A stretch of DNA of 64,000 nucleotides from SZUA-365 sp049663345 (GCA_049663345.1 JBATDG010000075.1:1-64000), one strand, 5' to 3'; counted from the first letter of the stretch, positions 53,647-62,915 are shown. Numbers and translations: made by a program. Notes: generated by a model from the letters alone, not told the origin.

Positions 53647-55182
53647 ATGATAGCCAAGATTTCACTGTATATAACCTTGTTCCTCTGCGCTTCGCTCCGC
53701 CTGGATGCGGGCGGTCACGTTTCGGGCTCCTCCGATGCGGCGCTGCCGCCGCACAGCCTTTTCGGCTGGGCCGTTTCCGTGCAGGGCGAATTCGCTGCCA
53801 TCTCTGCTCCCGGTGAGCGCGATAACAACCTCACGTCAGCAGGTGCGGTATATATCTATCGCATCCATTCAGGGAACTGGGAATTCATGCAGCGAATTGC
53901 TCCCTCCGATCCGTCGATGATGAAGCTCTTCGGCGCTTCGATCAAGATCGAAGGCCACACGCTGATCGTCGGCGCTCCCGGCGACAATGCCAAGACTGGC
54001 GCCGTCTATACCTACGCTTACAGCGGCGAATCCTGGGAAGCAGTGCAAAAGCTGGCTCCCCGCACTCCCGTGATGTTCCAGGGCTTCGGTTCGAATGTGG
54101 ATGCCGCACAGGGTATCGTGCTGATCAGTTCCGTGGCGTCCGGACGCAACGACTCTGCCTCGGGGTCCGTGGCCATATACAATCCTGAATCCATTCCATG
54201 GAAAGAAGAGGCCGTTCTGACGGCTCCGATAAAGGACGTTAACGATCTTTTCGGTTCTGCTGCCGCGATTCTCTCATCGGATCATATCCTTATCAGTGCC
54301 CCGAGAGCCGATGGGGCGGTGGAGCATAGCGGAGCTGTGTACGCATTCCGGCGCATTGATCAAGATTGGAAGCTGACAGGATCTTTCGCATCTCCTTATG
54401 CACGTACAGACGGCCTGTTCGGCTGCGCACTCAGCGCTTCCTCCGGACGGGTGCTGGTCGGCGCGATGCAGGAACATGTAACGGACATGAATTCCGGATC
54501 CGCATATATTTATTCGCAGAACAGCGACGGACAGTGGACCGTGGAATCCCGCATCGTACCGGATACGGTGCGCAATCAGGATTATTTCGGGACGGCAGTT
54601 TCACTCGACGGCGAAATCGCGATTGTGGGGAGTCCGAAATGGGATATTAATAAACTTCGGCGCAACGGCGACATGGGCCGTGTGGCTGTATATGCACGGT
54701 CCGACAGCGGCTGGATGCACACGGGGAGCGTCATTCCCGAGGATGGAAATAGTGACGATCATTTCGGAATGGCGATCGGCATGAGCGGCAACGAACTCAT
54801 CGTCGGTTCGCGATTGCATGACAATGCCGCCTCCAACGACGGGTCTGCCTACTTCTACCGGCTGGGTGAACTCTTCCCTGCGCTCACAGAAAAAGTGATA
54901 CCTGCCTCGTTTGAACTGAGCCAGAATTTTCCGAATCCATTCATCTCCTCGACCACGATTCACTACGATCTACCAGAGCGCACTCATGTCACAATCGAAA
55001 TCTTTGATGCGGATGGCCGGCTGATTCGCCAGCTTGTCGATCAGGATCAGGAGGCCGGTCATCGGCAGGTCACCTGGAACGGACGCAATCGGTGGTTCGG
55101 TGTTGCGCAGTCCGGCGTCTACGTCTACCGCATCACCACACCGAATTTCACTGCTTCGCGGAAAATGGTGTTTGTGAAATAG
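53647..55182 (+). CDS. T9SS-sorted FG-GAP repeat protein
   Basis: 511 residues. A signal peptide (about 1-21) precedes about seven FG-GAP units with the pattern LFG-x-A/S-x-x-x-x-G-x-x-x-VGAP (for example LFGASIKIEGHTLIVGAPGDN and HFGMAIGMSGNELIVGSRLHD). These form an integrin-alpha-like propeller of about seven blades. A T9SS type A domain (NFPNPFISSTTIHY to the last Lys) follows, with the conserved RLIRQLV and SGVYVYRI segments. The protein should be displayed or released at the cell surface. It is 11 bases downstream of the 1040-residue protein and very likely co-transcribed, so the two may work together. Confidence 0.85.
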   Translation: MIAKISLYITLFLCASLRLDAGGHVSGSSDAALPPHSLFGWAVSVQGEFAAISAPGERDNNLTSAGAVYIYRIHSGNWEFMQRIAPSDPSMMKLFGASIKIEGHTLIVGAPGDNAKTGAVYTYAYSGESWEAVQKLAPRTPVMFQGFGSNVDAAQGIVLISSVASGRNDSASGSVAIYNPESIPWKEEAVLTAPIKDVNDLFGSAAAILSSDHILISAPRADGAVEHSGAVYAFRRIDQDWKLTGSFASPYARTDGLFGCALSASSGRVLVGAMQEHVTDMNSGSAYIYSQNSDGQWTVESRIVPDTVRNQDYFGTAVSLDGEIAIVGSPKWDINKLRRNGDMGRVAVYARSDSGWMHTGSVIPEDGNSDDHFGMAIGMSGNELIVGSRLHDNAASNDGSAYFYRLGELFPALTEKVIPASFELSQNFPNPFISSTTIHYDLPERTHVTIEIFDADGRLIRQLVDQDQEAGHRQVTWNGRNRWFGVAQSGVYVYRITTPNFTASRKMVFVK

Positions 55183-55390
55183 AGGCGCTCAAGCCGTTGG
55201 AGAAGCATGCAGTATACCGGCATCTTCGCTTGCATTAAAATCCAGAACCGCCGATATTCCATTTCAACATTTCTGAAATATTCCTTCTTCCGGCGGATCA
55301 GATGACGGGATACGTTGACGGCGTGTGCTACAGAACAGCCGCGAGATCCGGTATCCGATGCAGACGGAACAAGCAAGAGGAGAGCAGATC

Positions 55391-55789
55391 ATGAGCAATC
55401 GCATTGTGCATTTCGAAATCCATGCGGCCGATATTGAGCGGGCGAAAACGTTTTACGGCGCTGTATTTGGATGGGATTTCCCATTGTGGATGGAGGAGCC
55501 ACCGTACTGGGGCGTGATGTCCGCTCCCCCCGACAGTGCGGAACCGGGCATTAACGGCGGACTCCTGCAGCGCATGGGCAGCGCTCCGGTCGAGGGGGCG
55601 GCGGTGAACGCCTATGTATGCACCGTGCAGGTAGACAGCTACGACGAGACGCATGACAAGATCCTCGCCGCGGGCGGTACGGTCGCACTCCCGAAAATGC
55701 CGATTCCCGGTATGGCCTGGCAGGGCTATTACAAGGACCTCGAAGGAAACATCTTCGGGCTGCATCAGGCAGATCCGGAAGCCAAATAA
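55391..55789 (+). CDS. VOC-family protein
   Basis: 132 residues from the ATG at 55391, with AGGAG 8-9 bases upstream; an upstream in-frame ATG has no site. IVHFEIHAADIERAKTFYGAVFGW is the typical start of a glyoxalase/bleomycin-resistance domain. The C-terminal YYKDLEGNIFGLHQAD is the usual closing strand. The family includes enzymes and binding proteins using a metal in the cavity. A substrate cannot be assigned. The first of a run of small unrelated genes, one base-pair set per function. Confidence 0.85.
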   Translation: MSNRIVHFEIHAADIERAKTFYGAVFGWDFPLWMEEPPYWGVMSAPPDSAEPGINGGLLQRMGSAPVEGAAVNAYVCTVQVDSYDETHDKILAAGGTVALPKMPIPGMAWQGYYKDLEGNIFGLHQADPEAK

Positions 55790-55836
55790 CACTGCAGACA
55801 GCTCGTGTGAATCAGAAAGACGAAGCGGAGCATGAC

Positions 55837-56217
55837 GTGAAATCGGATACACCGAACATCAACAGCATCGACGAGTATATCGACGGATTTCCTGAAGATA
55901 TCCGGAACAAGTTGTCGGAAATGCGGGCTGCCATCGGGGAGACCGCACCCGATGCCGTCGAGGTCATCAGCTACCGGATGCCGGCCTTCCACCACAATGG
56001 CGTACTGGTGTATTTCGCGGCATATAAAAACCATATCGGATTCTATCCCACCGCAAGCGGAATTGCACATTTCGTAGACGAATTCCAGGGTTATACCTTC
56101 TCGAAGGGCGCGGTGCAGTTTCCTCTCGACAAACCGCTGCCTCTCGCTCTTATTCGCAAAATCGTCCGTTTCCGCCTGGAGGAGAACAAAAGCGCGAAAG
56201 CAACGCCGAAAGTCTGA
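55837..56217 (+). CDS. DUF1801 (YdhG-like) family protein
   Basis: 126 residues from a GTG at 55837 (GGAG 6 bases upstream); a GTG at 55807 without Shine-Dalgarno bases is the alternative. The core (IDEYIDGFPEDIRNKLSEMRAAIGETAPDAVEVISYRMPAF) and the FYPTASGIAHFVDEFQGY segment are characteristic of DUF1801 proteins. PLDKPLPLALIRKIVRFRLEEN is the usual C-terminal helix. They resemble small cytosolic folds linked in some reports to iron or stress handling; no function is established. It follows the VOC gene by about 48 bases. Confidence 0.82.
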   Translation: MKSDTPNINSIDEYIDGFPEDIRNKLSEMRAAIGETAPDAVEVISYRMPAFHHNGVLVYFAAYKNHIGFYPTASGIAHFVDEFQGYTFSKGAVQFPLDKPLPLALIRKIVRFRLEENKSAKATPKV

Positions 56218-56273
56218 TATTCCGAATATTGAGCATCCGTCATTCCGGATTGCTGAACAGAAAGTAGGGCAAT

Positions 56274-57842
56274 ATGTGTTTCCATACGTTTGCGATGGGG
56301 TCTTCATTCGCGCGATATGAGAGCGGCGTGATTGTGCACGACTGCGTTGTGCCATCGGCACGGCCTGTCGTGGGCACGACAAATTCCTTGTATGAAATTG
56401 ACGTACGTGAATTTCTCACCAGCGAGAAAAATGCCGTAGTGAAGCAGGTACTTCGGCGTGACATGCGGCGAATGCTGGATGACGCCTCGCGCATCCCTGC
56501 GGAGGCTCCGCTTTTCGGTGTATACAGGAGCGCGTGGGAATTCTTCCAATCCAGTGATCAGGGGTCGTTTGATTTCCGGGCCCGCGCGGTGCAGCAATTT
56601 GTCGCTCAAGCGGTCCGCTACCGCCGCGACCCCCGGCGTGATACCTGGCAATTCCCGGACGAGACTCTGAGACTTGGCCGCGGCGACTGCGAAGACATTG
56701 CCTTTCTCGTGGCGTCTCTATTGCTCGGCAGCGGCATCAGCGGTTACAATATTCGTGTCTGCCTGGGGACCGTCGAGATGAGCACGCCCCGCAGCAGGAA
56801 ATCGTTCGATCACATGTGGGTGATGTACAAGGATGAGCAGGGGCAATGGAATGTCATAGAACCGCTTTCCTTAAGCGCCACCGGGGAAGCGTCTCAAAAG
56901 ACGAAAGCACCAGGAAAGGGTGCAGCCGCTGCTCCCATACTTTCATATATCCCCGAGTTCGGATTCAATGTCGATCATCTCTGGCAGTACGGGACGGCGC
57001 AGAAAGCCTCCTTTCAGGAGCGGGCGGAGCTGCGGAAGGAGTGGGTGCGTTTCGAGCCGCGCTTTGCCGGCTTCGTCCATCAAAGCCTCATTCACGACGC
57101 CCTCGCAGCGCGAGCGGCTGCGCATCCGCTCCTGCTGAACTTGCTGAACCAGGAATTCACTGTATTCCTCGGTGATCCGGCGAACACCGTCGCTGAGATC
57201 GATCTGCCTTGGAAATACCATCCGTTCGATCATTTCGATAATGGATACATCTCCGAAAGCTGGTCCCGGGCGCGTCAGCGTTTGGAGAGATGCATGGACC
57301 CGGCGAATCGCGAGATGGTGCGGGACTTCTCCCGCGCTGCGCACGCCATCGCCGATTACTATGCGCACACCTCCTATGCGCATTTCGCACAACGGGATGC
57401 ACAGGGTGCGCTCCTGCTTGCGAAGGACGATCTCTGGAGCGACACGGCGCTCGCCCGCTGGCCGGATTACAGCAACGGATCCGATTTCCCGATCAATGAT
57501 TTCCGTCCCGCAACTCCATGGCAGGGACGGGACTCGCAGCGGGTAGCGGTGTGGAATGGCGCCTTGCTCAGCGGGCGCTGGCGGCTTCCCGGAGATTTCG
57601 GCACCCCGCCCGAGGCTTCGCTCTGGGCTACAGAGCAGCGTGACAGGAGAATGCGCTACAGGATGGCTCTCCCGCATCACGATGAAATCGCAGTGGACAA
57701 ACCGTCTGCCAATGGCGGCAGCAACGGACTTTACGATTCAGCGACCTTTGACGCGCAATACACTCTCCGCTACGATGCCGCCGTTCGCCACGTCCGCTGG
57801 GCCTTCGCACATTACGGAAGCGAACTGGAGAAGCTGGGGTAG
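56274..57842 (+). CDS. Transglutaminase-like domain fused to a Het-C/zinc-phospholipase-like domain
   Basis: 522 residues without a signal peptide; start not certain (an ATG at 56295 is possible). The N-terminal half is a transglutaminase-like cysteine-protease fold: RGDCEDIAFLVASLL with Cys 139, FDHMWVMY with His 180 and WNVIEPL with Glu 196 as a likely triad. Residues 205-310 are an Ala-rich and helical linker. The C-terminal part has HPFDHFDN (about 316-323), then H357-x3-D361-x3-H365 in AAHAIADYYAHTSYAHF, and HHDEIAVD near 475. This is the metal-ligand pattern of Het-C and zinc-dependent phospholipase C/P1 nuclease proteins, inferred from motif only. The combination is one I do not know. 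Function could be a hydrolase, an intracellular regulator or a toxin. Confidence 0.6.
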   Translation: MCFHTFAMGSSFARYESGVIVHDCVVPSARPVVGTTNSLYEIDVREFLTSEKNAVVKQVLRRDMRRMLDDASRIPAEAPLFGVYRSAWEFFQSSDQGSFDFRARAVQQFVAQAVRYRRDPRRDTWQFPDETLRLGRGDCEDIAFLVASLLLGSGISGYNIRVCLGTVEMSTPRSRKSFDHMWVMYKDEQGQWNVIEPLSLSATGEASQKTKAPGKGAAAAPILSYIPEFGFNVDHLWQYGTAQKASFQERAELRKEWVRFEPRFAGFVHQSLIHDALAARAAAHPLLLNLLNQEFTVFLGDPANTVAEIDLPWKYHPFDHFDNGYISESWSRARQRLERCMDPANREMVRDFSRAAHAIADYYAHTSYAHFAQRDAQGALLLAKDDLWSDTALARWPDYSNGSDFPINDFRPATPWQGRDSQRVAVWNGALLSGRWRLPGDFGTPPEASLWATEQRDRRMRYRMALPHHDEIAVDKPSANGGSNGLYDSATFDAQYTLRYDAAVRHVRWAFAHYGSELEKLG

Positions 57843-57916
57843 TGGAGCTGCGGCTTTCCGGTATCGCCGGCAGGACGGCCTTTCCCATTTCACGCATTCA
57901 ATTGTTCGAGGGATAT

Positions 57917-58306
57917 ATGCAGATAAAATTCGTCAGCGTCATGGTCGAGGATCAGGCGCATGCACTGGAGTTCTATACAACCATTCTTGGTTTCGAGAAG
58001 ATGGCGGATATCCCGATGGGCGAGTATCGCTGGCTGACGGTCATGTCTCCCGACGGAGTCGCCGGCGTGGAACTGGCGCTCGAACCCGTGGCCTTCCCTC
58101 CGGCTCGAATATTTCAGAAAGAACTGTACGAAGCGGGTATTCCTGCCACTGCCCTCATCACAACGGATATCAGCGCGGAAGTTGCACTGCTCAAATCCCG
58201 CGGCGTCGTTTTTCGCGGCGAGCCGGTGAACATGGGACCAATAATCGCCGTGATGTTCGAAGATACCTGCGGCAACCTCATACATCTGGTTCAGTCGCTG
58301 ATGTGA
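57917..58306 (+). CDS. VOC-family protein, second copy type
   Basis: 129 residues from the ATG at 57917 (GAGGG about 5 bases upstream); the longer in-frame start at 57842 overlaps the preceding stop. IKFVSVMVEDQAHALEFYTTILGF starts the glyoxalase-like fold, and GNLIHLVQSL ends it. It is not close to the VOC protein at 55391. It resembles many lactoylglutathione-lyase-like proteins that are annotated only to the fold. Role unknown. Confidence 0.85.
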   Translation: MQIKFVSVMVEDQAHALEFYTTILGFEKMADIPMGEYRWLTVMSPDGVAGVELALEPVAFPPARIFQKELYEAGIPATALITTDISAEVALLKSRGVVFRGEPVNMGPIIAVMFEDTCGNLIHLVQSLM

Positions 58307-58431
58307 TGTACTAAACTCGCAGCTTGCCTGCTGCAGCAGCAATGATATGAGAAATCTTGGCCGCATTGTGAAGCTGAAGATCTCAGCACATTTTCGATGG
58401 GAAAATTGTTCTGCAAATCGCATTTTCGTGT

Positions 58432-59514
58432 ATGGCACGGAAGCTTCCATTCGCACTCATTATTGTCCTTGGATTCGCATGCGCATCCCTGCATGCTCAG
58501 GTGAAAAGCGTCGCTGCAGAATGGCTGCAGACGGAGAATGCGTCGGTAGAGAGTGCGCAAATTGGCAGTGCTCAAAACGACCGCGTGCAGCCAGGCAGTA
58601 CACCAAAGGAAGGTACCCAAACGTACAGTGCACAGGGGAGCGTGCGCACAGCTTCGATCGGATTGGATAGCACGTCCGTCGATTCCAGCGCAATCAGTTC
58701 CACCATGCTGTACACGGCGATAGGACTCGAGGCCGGGTATTATCTCACCGCGATGACAGTGCTGCGGAATACCTGGTACCGCGGCCGGAACGTTGTTCCG
58801 TTTCATTTCTACGACGATACTAAGGGCTATCTGCAGGTCGACAAGTTCGGCCATGCCTTCGGCGCCTACATCGAAAGCTACATAGGATACCATCTGCTGC
58901 GTGATGCAGGGCTTTCCAAAAGCAATGCGCTGATTTTCGGCGGCTCGCTCGGACTCATCATGCAGACGCCGATAGAAATCATGGACGGCATTCACGAAGG
59001 CTGGGGATTTTCCTGGGGAGACATGGCCGCCAACACTCTCGGATCGGCGATAGTCGTCGGACAGGAACTGCTCTTCGATCAGCAGCTGATGAAGTGCAAA
59101 TTCAGCTATTGGGAATCGAGCTATTCGCGCCAAGCTAACGGTTATCTCGGACAAACATCCCTCAACAGAATTCTCAAGGATTACAATGCACACACGTATT
59201 GGCTTTCTGTTCCGGTGAAAAGTCTGCTGCCGACAAGTGCGCTCCCGCCCTGGCTCTGTGTTTCTGTCGGCTACGGCGCGAATGGGATGTTCGGGGAATA
59301 CGAGAATCTGCGGGAGTATGAAGGCGTCACCATTCCCGAAACCAGGCGCTACCGGCAGTACCTGTTTTCGCTTGATATCGACTGGACGCAGATCCAAACG
59401 GATTCGCCCGTCCTGAAAGCGATACTGACTGGTCTGACTTTCATCAAACTGCCGTTCCCTACCGTCGAATTTACTTCGACGGGCGATGCGCGGGGACACT
59501 GGATATATTATTAA
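58432..59514 (+). CDS. Secreted DUF2279 (YfiM-like) protein
   Basis: 360 residues. A signal peptide (about 1-22, ending SLHAQ) is followed by a low-complexity Ser/Gln/Ala-rich stretch (about 35-75). The DUF2279 core starts with a membrane-like helix (TAIGLEAGYYLTAMTVL) and has FHFYDDTKGYLQVDKFGHAFGAYIESY. This Asp-Lys-x-GHA motif is diagnostic. Two later Gly-rich helices (GGSLGLIMQTPIEIMDGIHEGWGFSWGDMAAN) complete the family pattern. It is an envelope protein of unknown role. The 3' part is beta-rich and could add an outer-membrane segment. Confidence 0.8.
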   Translation: MARKLPFALIIVLGFACASLHAQVKSVAAEWLQTENASVESAQIGSAQNDRVQPGSTPKEGTQTYSAQGSVRTASIGLDSTSVDSSAISSTMLYTAIGLEAGYYLTAMTVLRNTWYRGRNVVPFHFYDDTKGYLQVDKFGHAFGAYIESYIGYHLLRDAGLSKSNALIFGGSLGLIMQTPIEIMDGIHEGWGFSWGDMAANTLGSAIVVGQELLFDQQLMKCKFSYWESSYSRQANGYLGQTSLNRILKDYNAHTYWLSVPVKSLLPTSALPPWLCVSVGYGANGMFGEYENLREYEGVTIPETRRYRQYLFSLDIDWTQIQTDSPVLKAILTGLTFIKLPFPTVEFTSTGDARGHWIYY

Positions 59515-59591
59515 ATTCCTGCAGTGTTATTGTACCACCCTCGTATGAAAATCCGCGAAAGCCGCCGTGGCAGTTGCCCTGAAAGGAAATA

Positions 59592-60527
59592 ATGCAATCT
59601 TCCATAGAGAAACCAGCCTCGGCCGGGACCAGCCAGACGACAAAAATCATTCTGGCTTTCGCGGCAGTGTATATAATCTGGGGATCGACTTATCTCGGCA
59701 TCCGCTTCGCCGTCGAAACCATCCCGCCCTTTCTCATGGCGGGCACACGCTTCTTTATTGCGGGAGCAGGACTCTATCTCTGGCTGCGGATGCGCGGCGT
59801 CGCGGGTCCCACCCGGCCTCAATTGAAGTCCGCCGCCATCATCGGCTTTCTTCTCATAGGCGGCGGTAACGGCGCAGTGTCATGGGCCGAACAGACGCTT
59901 CCGTCCGGACTCACCGCGCTGCTCATCGCGCTTATCCCGCTCTGGTTCGTGGCCATCGAGTGGGTGCAGGACGGGATTCGTCCTTCACTCAAAGTCGTGC
60001 TTGGACTTGCCCTAGGACTCACCGGCATGATCGTGCTCATCGATCCCGCGCGGATCACCGGCAGCGGACATGTCGATCTGATCGGAGCGGCCGCCGTTGT
60101 GGGCGGGACCATCGCCTGGGCCATCGGTTCGATGTATTCACGCGGAGCCGAGCATCCTTCGCGTCCTTTGCTCGGCACGGCCATGCAGATGATGATCGGC
60201 GGTGCTCTGCTGCTCGTCACATCGGTTGTCACCGGGGAAACCGCCTCCTTCGACTTCCATCAGGTAAGCGCCATCTCACTCGCGTCGCTGGCCTACCTGA
60301 TTGTGTTCGGTTCCCTGATCGCATTCACGTCCTACATTTGGCTGCTGCAGGCTGTTGCTCCCGCACGGGTAGCAACCTACGCCTACGTCAATCCGGTCAT
60401 CGCCGTGTTCCTCGGCTGGCTGCTTGCCGATGAACTTATCAACGGTCGGATTTTTATCGCCGCCGGCATTATCGTTGCCGGCGTTGCACTGATCACTTCC
60501 GTAAGAATACGGCAGGCGGCGAAGTGA
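59592..60527 (+). CDS. EamA/DMT-family transporter, YedA-like
   Basis: 311 residues with ten membrane spans in two EamA halves. YIIWGSTYLGIRFAVETIPPF is the first-half signature, and the second half has a matching IVFGSLIAFTSYIWLLQAV. GGGNGAVSWAEQTLPSGLTALLIALIPLW is also family-typical. AAGGAAA-like bases precede the ATG. DMT proteins export amino acids or small metabolites; the substrate here is unknown. It is monocistronic by position. Confidence 0.92.
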   Translation: MQSSIEKPASAGTSQTTKIILAFAAVYIIWGSTYLGIRFAVETIPPFLMAGTRFFIAGAGLYLWLRMRGVAGPTRPQLKSAAIIGFLLIGGGNGAVSWAEQTLPSGLTALLIALIPLWFVAIEWVQDGIRPSLKVVLGLALGLTGMIVLIDPARITGSGHVDLIGAAAVVGGTIAWAIGSMYSRGAEHPSRPLLGTAMQMMIGGALLLVTSVVTGETASFDFHQVSAISLASLAYLIVFGSLIAFTSYIWLLQAVAPARVATYAYVNPVIAVFLGWLLADELINGRIFIAAGIIVAGVALITSVRIRQAAK

Positions 60528-60581
60528 AATGGACCTGATACAGGACCGGTATCTCCGATATTATCACAGGAGAATGGACGA

Positions 60582-61502
60582 ATGAACGATGTCACAGCAT
60601 GGCTGCTAAAAGGGGATATCTCAATTCGGTATCAGACGAAGCGCGATCTTCTTGGCGAGGACGACGAACGGCTGCGCCGGCGGATTCTGAAGGAAGGGTG
60701 GGGGAAACAGTATATGGATTGCCGGAATGAGGATGGAAGCTGGGGACAAGGATATTATCGTCCGAAATGGACATCCTCGCATTACACGCTGCTTGAGCTG
60801 AAGAATCTGTGTGCGCCGCAGGACTCACGGCTTCTGCGTGAGAGCGTTGCGAAAATCCTGCGAGAGAACAAAGGTGCCGACGGAGGGATAAATCCGTCGA
60901 TTACCCGTCCACAAAGCGATGTCTGTGTGAACGGCATGCTGCTCAACTTCGGAAGCTATTTCGGAGCGGAAGAAAGCGCGTTGAGAAGCATTATTGATTT
61001 TCTGATCGACAGCCGCTTGCCGGACGGCGGCTTCAACTGCGAATCCAACCGGAGTGAGGGGGTCCGCCACAGCTCCCTCCACACCACGCTCTCCGTGCTG
61101 GAGGGCTTCCATGAATACCGGATGAACGGCTATGCGTACCGGCTCGGCGAGATCGCAGAAATTGAGCAGCAGGCGATCGAATTCATACTGCTGCATCAAT
61201 TGTTCATTTCCGATCGCAGCGGCGAGATCATCGACCGGAAGCTTCTTCGCTTCACATACCCCTTCCGCTGGAAATACACCATCCTCCGTGCGATGGATTT
61301 CTTCCGCAACATCGATCATCCTTACGATGCGCGCATGGAGAGGGCAGTAGATGCGATCATCCGTAAGCGCGGGGCCGACGGCCGCTGGAAGCTGCAATCG
61401 AAATTCACGGGTGCCGAGTATTTTGCGATGGAGCCAGTCGGTGAACCGAGCCGCTGGATTACGCTTCTGGCATTGCGGGTGCTCGGCTGCGCAAACAGCT
61501 GA
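60582..61502 (+). CDS. Prenyltransferase/terpene cyclase-like alpha-toroid protein
   Basis: 306 residues. The chain is made of helical repeats with QW-like motifs: NEDGSWGQGYY, ADGGINPS, LPDGGFNCESN and ADGRWKLQSK, each a turn of an alpha/alpha barrel. DGGFNCESNRSEGVRHSSLHTT is the most conserved piece. This resembles squalene-hopene cyclase or protein prenyltransferase beta subunits but is much shorter, and the DxDD acid of cyclases is not present. It is probably a single-barrel relative with a different or unknown substrate. AGGAG lies 9 bases before the ATG. Confidence 0.75.
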   Translation: MNDVTAWLLKGDISIRYQTKRDLLGEDDERLRRRILKEGWGKQYMDCRNEDGSWGQGYYRPKWTSSHYTLLELKNLCAPQDSRLLRESVAKILRENKGADGGINPSITRPQSDVCVNGMLLNFGSYFGAEESALRSIIDFLIDSRLPDGGFNCESNRSEGVRHSSLHTTLSVLEGFHEYRMNGYAYRLGEIAEIEQQAIEFILLHQLFISDRSGEIIDRKLLRFTYPFRWKYTILRAMDFFRNIDHPYDARMERAVDAIIRKRGADGRWKLQSKFTGAEYFAMEPVGEPSRWITLLALRVLGCANS

Positions 61503-61788
61503 GCTTCGGGGTATACGCCTGCTCGTTGAGATCAAGACGACGACGTGAGCGGAGGGCCTGCCAGTAATCGGGTTCTTATCAGGGCTCTCCAAATAGGTCC
61601 AAACTGAATCCTGGAACGACAAGTACATTGCGCTGCATGGCCGAGTAGGATAGATCTTCACTCGTTACTGTTTTCGTACCGACCGTCTTTGGGGAGAAAG
61701 CGATGCAACTCATAATTGCAATGCAGCAAGGTATTTTTCAAGCTCGTTTCCAGCTTGCGGAAATATATAAAAACTTGTATGTTTCTCC
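61503..61788. other. Gap before the higBA module
   Basis: 286 bases without a supported gene. Near the end, TTGCGG (61755), a 17-base spacer and TATGTT (61778) resemble a promoter, but it would start transcription at the higB ATG. The A/T content rises here relative to the flanking genes. Confidence 0.35.
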
Positions 61789-62127
61789 ATGAGATCGCTC
61801 ATATTTGTTGGATCCAGTCTAGCGGATCTCAGAGCGTTCCCTGAAGCCGTCCGGAGAGAGGCAGGATTCCAGTTGCACGCTGTGCAATGTGGTGACGAGC
61901 CATCCGATTGGAAGACGTTGCCTTCGATTGCCCATGGTGTGACTGAAATTCGCATACACTCAGCAGGCGAGTGGCGAATTATTTACGTGGCAAAGTTCAA
62001 TGATACGCTCTATGTGCTTCATTGCTTCAGGAAGAGGACGAGAAAAATTCCTAAGGTCGATGCAGCAATCGTAAGATCGCGTTACAAGGAAATTGGAGAC
62101 CGAAAATGGCAACAAAACAAAACATAA
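61789..62127 (+). CDS. higB: Type II toxin of the HigB/RelE (Gp49-like) family
   Basis: 112 residues. LADLRAFPEAVRREAGFQLHAVQ is the N-terminal helix pair and GVTEIRIHSAGEWRIIYVAKF the central sheet. LYVLHCFRKRTRKIPKVD with a following RYKEI is the characteristic closing motif. Such toxins are ribosome-dependent mRNA interferases. The toxin gene comes first, as in higBA modules, and overlaps the antitoxin by 22 bases. A short leader or leaderless start is likely. Confidence 0.88.
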   Translation: MRSLIFVGSSLADLRAFPEAVRREAGFQLHAVQCGDEPSDWKTLPSIAHGVTEIRIHSAGEWRIIYVAKFNDTLYVLHCFRKRTRKIPKVDAAIVRSRYKEIGDRKWQQNKT

Positions 62128-62396
62128 CGGCCTCAAGCGGCAACGTGTTTCTTGATCTCGGGTTCGATTCCAGCGAGGCTGCAGTGCTGCAGATGCGTGC
62201 GCGCTTGATGAGTGACTTACGTCAATACATCGAGACGAACAGTCTGACGCAGACACAGGCCGCTGAGCTTCTGGGCATCACACAGTCAAGAGTGTCCGAC
62301 CTGGTGCGGGGCAAATGGCAGAAATTCAATCTGGAGATGTTGATCACGCTTGAGGCGCGAATCGGACGAACAGTGAAGATGGATTTTGCCGCCTGA
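62106..62396 (+). CDS. higA: HigA-type antitoxin (XRE helix-turn-helix)
   Basis: 96 residues. After a divergent N-terminal part, LTQTQAAELLGITQSRVSDLVRGKWQKFNLEMLITLEARIG is a standard Cro/C1-type HTH (helices in about residues 48-80). It should bind and neutralise HigB and autorepress the operon. The ATG is within the last codons of higB. TA modules of this kind are often carried on mobile or accessory DNA, which fits the neighbourhood. Confidence 0.9.
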   Translation: MATKQNITASSGNVFLDLGFDSSEAAVLQMRARLMSDLRQYIETNSLTQTQAAELLGITQSRVSDLVRGKWQKFNLEMLITLEARIGRTVKMDFAA

Positions 62397-62471
62397 AATC
62401 TGCAGAGGTCGCGGATGGGCGGAGAGCGCTGACGAGTAACGAAAATGTTTTTCATACAGAGGTTTCCTATC

Positions 62472-62915
62472 ATGAAGACACTCAACTTTTCAATAAGCAT
62501 CGATGCGCCGCGTGCAGCGGTTTGGGAGGCGATGCTTTCGCCGGAGACCTACAAGATCTGGGCAGAGTACTTTGCGAAGGGGTCTTACTACGAAGGCTCG
62601 TGGGAGAAAGGCGCGCGCATACGTTTTCTCATCCCCGACGGCAGCGGGATGATCGCTGAGATCGCAGAGTGCTTGCCGCACTCCTACACTTCCATCAAGC
62701 ATCTTGGGTGGATCAGCAACGGCGTCGAAGATACTGAGAGCGAGGAGGTACGCTTCTGGGCGCCTGCCTATGAGAATTATACTCTCTCGGAGGCAGGGAC
62801 GTCCACCGAACTTAGTATAGCCGTTGATATTCTCCCGGAATTCGAAGAATATATGATCGCGTCCTGGCCCCGCGCCCTCGCACGTCTGAAATCGCTGTGT
62901 GAAGAAGGAAAATAG
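62472..62915 (+). CDS. SRPBCC (AHSA1-like) family protein
   Basis: 147 residues from the ATG at 62472 (GAGG about 9 bases upstream); a longer frame from 62445 is less likely. FSISIDAPRAAVWEAMLSPETYKIWAEYF is the start of a START/SRPBCC fold of the AHSA1 group, followed by GSWEKGARIRFLIPD. The closing helix has WPRALARLKSLCEE. These proteins bind hydrophobic ligands or cooperate with Hsp90-like factors; no ligand can be named. It ends four bases before the convergent AAA gene. Confidence 0.85.
   Translation: MKTLNFSISIDAPRAAVWEAMLSPETYKIWAEYFAKGSYYEGSWEKGARIRFLIPDGSGMIAEIAECLPHSYTSIKHLGWISNGVEDTESEEVRFWAPAYENYTLSEAGTSTELSIAVDILPEFEEYMIASWPRALARLKSLCEEGK

Noticed and set aside
60825..61661. 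Minus-strand frame covering the gap before higB and the prenyltransferase-like gene
   Set aside because: Most of it mirrors the alpha-toroid gene; its first 50 residues in the gap show no family motif, so a decayed toxin gene cannot be supported.
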